Shown here: one piece after another, positions 59,900-64,000 of the stretch
Numbering within the stretch: position 1 is the stretch's first letter
How the letters are laid out: every line of letters starts with the position of its first letter
DNA from: Eutrigla gurnardus
Lineage: Eukaryota; Chordata; Actinopteri; Perciformes; Triglidae
Length of the DNA stretch: 64,000 bases
Direction of reading: 5' to 3'
NCBI GenBank assembly: GCA_963514095.1
Contig: CAUPSS010000263.1
Location: 868,001-932,000 of the forward strand
The notes under the pieces: generated by a model
What the model was told of the DNA's origin: nothing
The model's database searches: none
The model's input: only the letters and a program-made list of their open reading frames with translations
Made by a program: the position numbers and the translations under genes

Positions 59900-62520
59900 G
59901 GTATAGAGAAAGGACACATGGAGCTCCCCGCGTCGTCCAACGACTTCGCAGTTGAATGGAGCACCAAGGCATGGCACTGGCCGGCGCATGTCGTTCAAGT
60001 CTCCCCCGCCAGATGAACTTAGACCTGAGGAGTGAGTGAGGCGTTGAGGACAGGCATGGTGGTGGAATACTGAGGGTCAGGACACGTTATTGGCTGTTGG
60101 CATCATACAAGAGGAGTTAGGTTTAGGGTCAGGTGGTTAGGATTAGGTATAGAGGTCAGGGTGATGGTTAGGGTAAGGGTTAGAGGTCAGGGTGAGGGAT
60201 AGGAGTTAAGGCTCCTCTGGGGCCCTCTAGCCGAGGAGCGGAGGAGGGGCGGGAGGGCGATGTGACGAGAATGTGAGATGTGAAGACCTAAGAAGCTAAG
60301 CCAGAGATAAAGAGGGGTGATGTGTCTACATCAAGAACCCTCCCCGCCTGTCTAGGCTCCTCTGGGGCCCTACACGCACTCTCCAGCCGAGGAGCGGAGG
60401 AGGGGCGGGAGGGCGTGAACTGTGACGAATGTGGTGAAGCAGTGGCCAGGTGAGCGTGTGTGCGTTCCAGGTCCGTAGTGAGGATGATGAGTAACAGATC
60501 CTGCCTCTCCAGATCCAGATGTCCCAGTCCGAGTCCCTCGTGCAGTGATTCCAGAAGAGCAGAGCAGTCATGATTGTGGTTTCCTGTTTGAGCTGCTGTT
60601 TAGACCTTTTGGAGGGAATTTGCTTGAAGGATTGTTATACAGTTAATTAAATAATCAATTAAACACTTAATTGAATAATTCAATAATTTATTAAATGAAT
60701 CTTCTGCCATAATCACTACTCAGCAACAGTCCCGACCTGAACACTGGAGCAACAGAGACGAGCTCTTCGCGGCAGCCGAGCTGACCACGGCCCAGATCCG
60801 ACATAAACACCCGAGCAACAGAGATTACCTCTTCGCGGCAGCCAAGCTGACCACGGCCGGACGGCGTTTGACCGGAAGCTGAACAGGACGGAAAGTGCTG
60901 TATTGAATTAATAATAAATAAAATACACAATTGAATAATAATCCCTTTTGGTTTTGTTGTCATTGTTGTTGTTGTGGTCGTCTTTCAGGTTGTTAAGGGT
61001 TAGTGTCTCTTCAGACGTGTTAAATAAATCTGTTTTTGGTTTTAATATTGGTTATTGTTGTCTTTAGGGTTGTTCAGTAGTTTTGTTCCTTTAAGCTTGT
61101 TGTCCTTTAGTTTTTTCAAATGTTGTCGGGATTGAGTTTTGCTGTTGAGTAATTATATGATTTCGGACACATCATCAGTAGTGGACCCCAGGATCATCGG
61201 GCGTTTCGGCCATTGTCACTAGACACCCTCACCCGGGGGGGGCCCTCTCCAGCTGATCAGTTCCGGAGAGTGTGTCTGTCTTATTGCCAATCAGGTGTTA
61301 TTCCGTTTTTCCTTTTATCTGGAATTAATCATTAATTAATTACTATTTATTTATTATTTATTCTGTATTATTTCATAAATGAATAATAGATAGTAGATAA
61401 ATAAATAAGCCGGGTTGGCGTTAGGCTTGCAGTCAGGTTATCATCAGTCTGGTGTTTAAACCTCATTTTTAACCGTATATTTAAGCTAATTTAATTTGAC
61501 TTTAATTAAGATTGAATCCGTCCAGTAGGTATTAGTTGTACAAACAGGGGAGAAAAGGTTAATGGAGGTGAATACTTACCAACTGTTTAAACCAGACCAG
61601 TTGTTAACACCGCTAGGTAGCTCTGGCCTGGCCCAACAGGTTGAAAGTCTGCCTGTTTATTCAAAATTATCCCCCTGTGTGTCCCATACACCGCTCGACC
61701 ACCAGGAGATGCTGTTAATCCATATCCAGTCCAGAGCTTAGTTCCTGAAGTCATGAACTGCAACATTACTTTCTGTCATGGTGCAAGCAGACAAAATTAG
61801 TTTTCTTTTATTTTTTGCAGTTGGTATAAAAGTCTGCTTACTTTGTTGAGAGTAGTTTATTTAGCAGTTAATGAGGTTTTTAACATCAAATTGTGGTTAA
61901 AATGAGGAGAAATTAGCGTTTTTGTTTTCTACCCAGCATGCTTTGCTGTTAAAATGTGTGTTTTGTGAATAACTTTCCTTCTGAAGGTGCTAGAGAGTTA
62001 GGATCAAAGCCGACTTGGTTTTAGGAGGTCCCGTGCATCCAGTAGAGTCCGGCCCGTCCTCTTCAGGTTCACCAGAAGTGCATTATTTCTTGCAGTTGGT
62101 ATAAAAGTATTCTTACTTTGTTGAGAGTAGTTTATTTAGCAGTTATGAGGTTTTTTTTAACATCAAATGGTGGTTAAAATAAGGGGAAATTAGCGTTTTG
62201 GTTTTCTACCCAGCATGCTTTGCTGTTAAAACGTGTGTTTTGTGAATAACTTGCCTTCTGAAGGTGCTAGAGGGTTAGGATTAAAGCCAACTTGGTTTTA
62301 CGAGGTCCCGTGCATCCAGTAGTGTCCGGCTCGTCCTCTTCAGGTTCACCAGAAGTACATTAATGGTCATACAGGGAGTGTTTTACCTTAATTATCTGGG
62401 GTAGGTGGACCCTTAAGAGAACCAGGATGGAGTATGGGTCCCAGAAGAGGAGAGTTATGCCAGGTCTAAGTCAAAGAGGCTTGCAGGGAGACAAGTCAGT
62501 CCGAAGGCTCTGGCTGGTTA
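59900..62520 (+). repeat. D unit, copy 5
   Basis: The unit is 2621 bp and apparently identical to its neighbours. No private variant was noticed. Confidence 0.93.
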
Positions 62521-64000
62521 GGTATAGAGAAAGGACACATGGAGCTCCCCGCGTCGTCCAACGACTTCGCAGTTGAATGGAGCACCAAGGCATGGCACTG
62601 GCCGGCGCATGTCGTTCAAGTCTCCCCCGCCAGATGAACTTAGACCTGAGGAGTGAGTGAGGCGTTGAGGACAGGCATGGTGGTGGAATACTGAGGGTCA
62701 GGACACGTTATTGGCTGTTGGCATCATACAAGAGGAGTTAGGTTTAGGGTCAGGTGGTTAGGATTAGGTATAGAGGTCAGGGTGATGGTTAGGGTAAGGG
62801 TTAGAGGTCAGGGTGAGGGATAGGAGTTAAGGCTCCTCTGGGGCCCTCTAGCCGAGGAGCGGAGGAGGGGCGGGAGGGCGATGTGACGAGAATGTGAGAT
62901 GTGAAGACCTAAGAAGCTAAGCCAGAGATAAAGAGGGGTGATGTGTCTACATCAAGAACCCTCCCCGCCTGTCTAGGCTCCTCTGGGGCCCTACACGCAC
63001 TCTCCAGCCGAGGAGCGGAGGAGGGGCGGGAGGGCGTGAACTGTGACGAATGTGGTGAAGCAGTGGCCAGGTGAGCGTGTGTGCGTTCCAGGTCCGTAGT
63101 GAGGATGATGAGTAACAGATCCTGCCTCTCCAGATCCAGATGTCCCAGTCCGAGTCCCTCGTGCAGTGATTCCAGAAGAGCAGAGCAGTCATGATTGTGG
63201 TTTCCTGTTTGAGCTGCTGTTTAGACCTTTTGGAGGGAATTTGCTTGAAGGATTGTTATACAGTTAATTAAATAATCAATTAAACACTTAATTGAATAAT
63301 TCAATAATTTATTAAATGAATCTTCTGCCATAATCACTACTCAGCAACAGTCCCGACCTGAACACTGGAGCAACAGAGACGAGCTCTTCGCGGCAGCCGA
63401 GCTGACCACGGCCCAGATCCGACATAAACACCCGAGCAACAGAGATTACCTCTTCGCGGCAGCCAAGCTGACCACGGCCGGACGGCGTTTGACCGGAAGC
63501 TGAACAGGACGGAAAGTGCTGTATTGAATTAATAATAAATAAAATACACAATTGAATAATAATCCCTTTTGGTTTTGTTGTCATTGTTGTTGTTGTGGTC
63601 GTCTTTCAGGTTGTTAAGGGTTAGTGTCTCTTCAGACGTGTTAAATAAATCTGTTTTTGGTTTTAATATTGGTTATTGTTGTCTTTAGGGTTGTTCAGTA
63701 GTTTTGTTCCTTTAAGCTTGTTGTCCTTTAGTTTTTTCAAATGTTGTCGGGATTGAGTTTTGCTGTTGAGTAATTATATGATTTCGGACACATCATCAGT
63801 AGTGGACCCCAGGATCATCGGGCGTTTCGGCCATTGTCACTAGACACCCTCACCCGGGGGGGGCCCTCTCCAGCTGATCAGTTCCGGAGAGTGTGTCTGT
63901 CTTATTGCCAATCAGGTGTTATTCCGTTTTTCCTTTTATCTGGAATTAATCATTAATTAATTACTATTTATTTATTATTTATTCTGTATTATTTCATAAA
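62521..64000 (+). repeat. D unit, copy 6 (cut by window edge)
   Basis: The first 1480 bp of a sixth D unit, ending in the AT-rich tract just after the CCAAT-containing segment. The array continues to the right of the window. Confidence 0.92.

Noticed and set aside
15133..64000. Transposon or LINE/LTR origin of the large units
   Set aside because: I saw no terminal inverted repeats, target-site duplications, poly(A) end, reverse transcriptase or transposase motifs. The boundaries are telomere-like motifs instead.
1..64000. tRNA or rRNA genes
   Set aside because: No A-box/B-box pair, cloverleaf or recognisable ribosomal sequence was seen on either strand. A covariance-model scan would settle it.

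Overview
This window is eukaryotic repetitive DNA with no gene that I can support. The degenerate TTAGGG telomere-type motifs, all on the + strand, the minisatellite satellite structure, and the lack of any long open frame point to the subtelomere of a metazoan chromosome. A vertebrate, probably a teleost fish, is my best guess, but the sequence alone does not prove it. If the usual orientation holds (the G-rich strand runs 5'->3' toward the chromosome end), the telomere lies to the right of this window.

Layout. (1) 1-15118 is an uninterrupted 40/41-bp minisatellite of roughly 370 units, organised into higher-order blocks of about 1.97 kb. (2) At 15119-15134 the minisatellite ends exactly in a short perfect telomeric run. 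(3) 15133-47894 holds seven tandem copies of a large composite subtelomeric unit built from three related modules, A (about 1.52 kb), B (about 1.49 kb) and C (about 2.09 kb). Copies 1-3 are A-B-C (5098, 5104 and 5104 bp), copy 4 is A-B-B-C (6596 bp) and copies 5-7 are A-C (3620 bp each). A solitary A module follows at 47895-49415. (4) 49416-64000 is an array of a simpler 2621-bp relative, called D here, with five full copies and a partial one running off the window.

A, B and the first half of D are versions of one block: a CpG-rich head, then telomere-like degenerate repeats, GC-rich 145-165-bp subrepeats, a GT-rich stretch, a shared core of about 130 bp, and AT-rich and T-rich DNA. In A and B that block stops abruptly at ...gatcattggg and is joined through GGGTTAAGGTTAGG to the next module head. 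In D and C the same sequence continues into a tail with two 275-279-bp subrepeats. D therefore looks like the simplest form, and A-B-C like a derivative made by truncation at telomere-like sequence followed by tandem duplication.

There are no genes to assemble into a pathway. The open reading frames present are short, lack recognisable domains, and recur only because the DNA itself is repeated. The most interesting points are the telomere-type junctions at each module boundary, the module-number variation with a shared 4-bp marker, a conserved 17-bp dyad in the minisatellite, and a small in-frame 2 x 22-residue open segment in each block.
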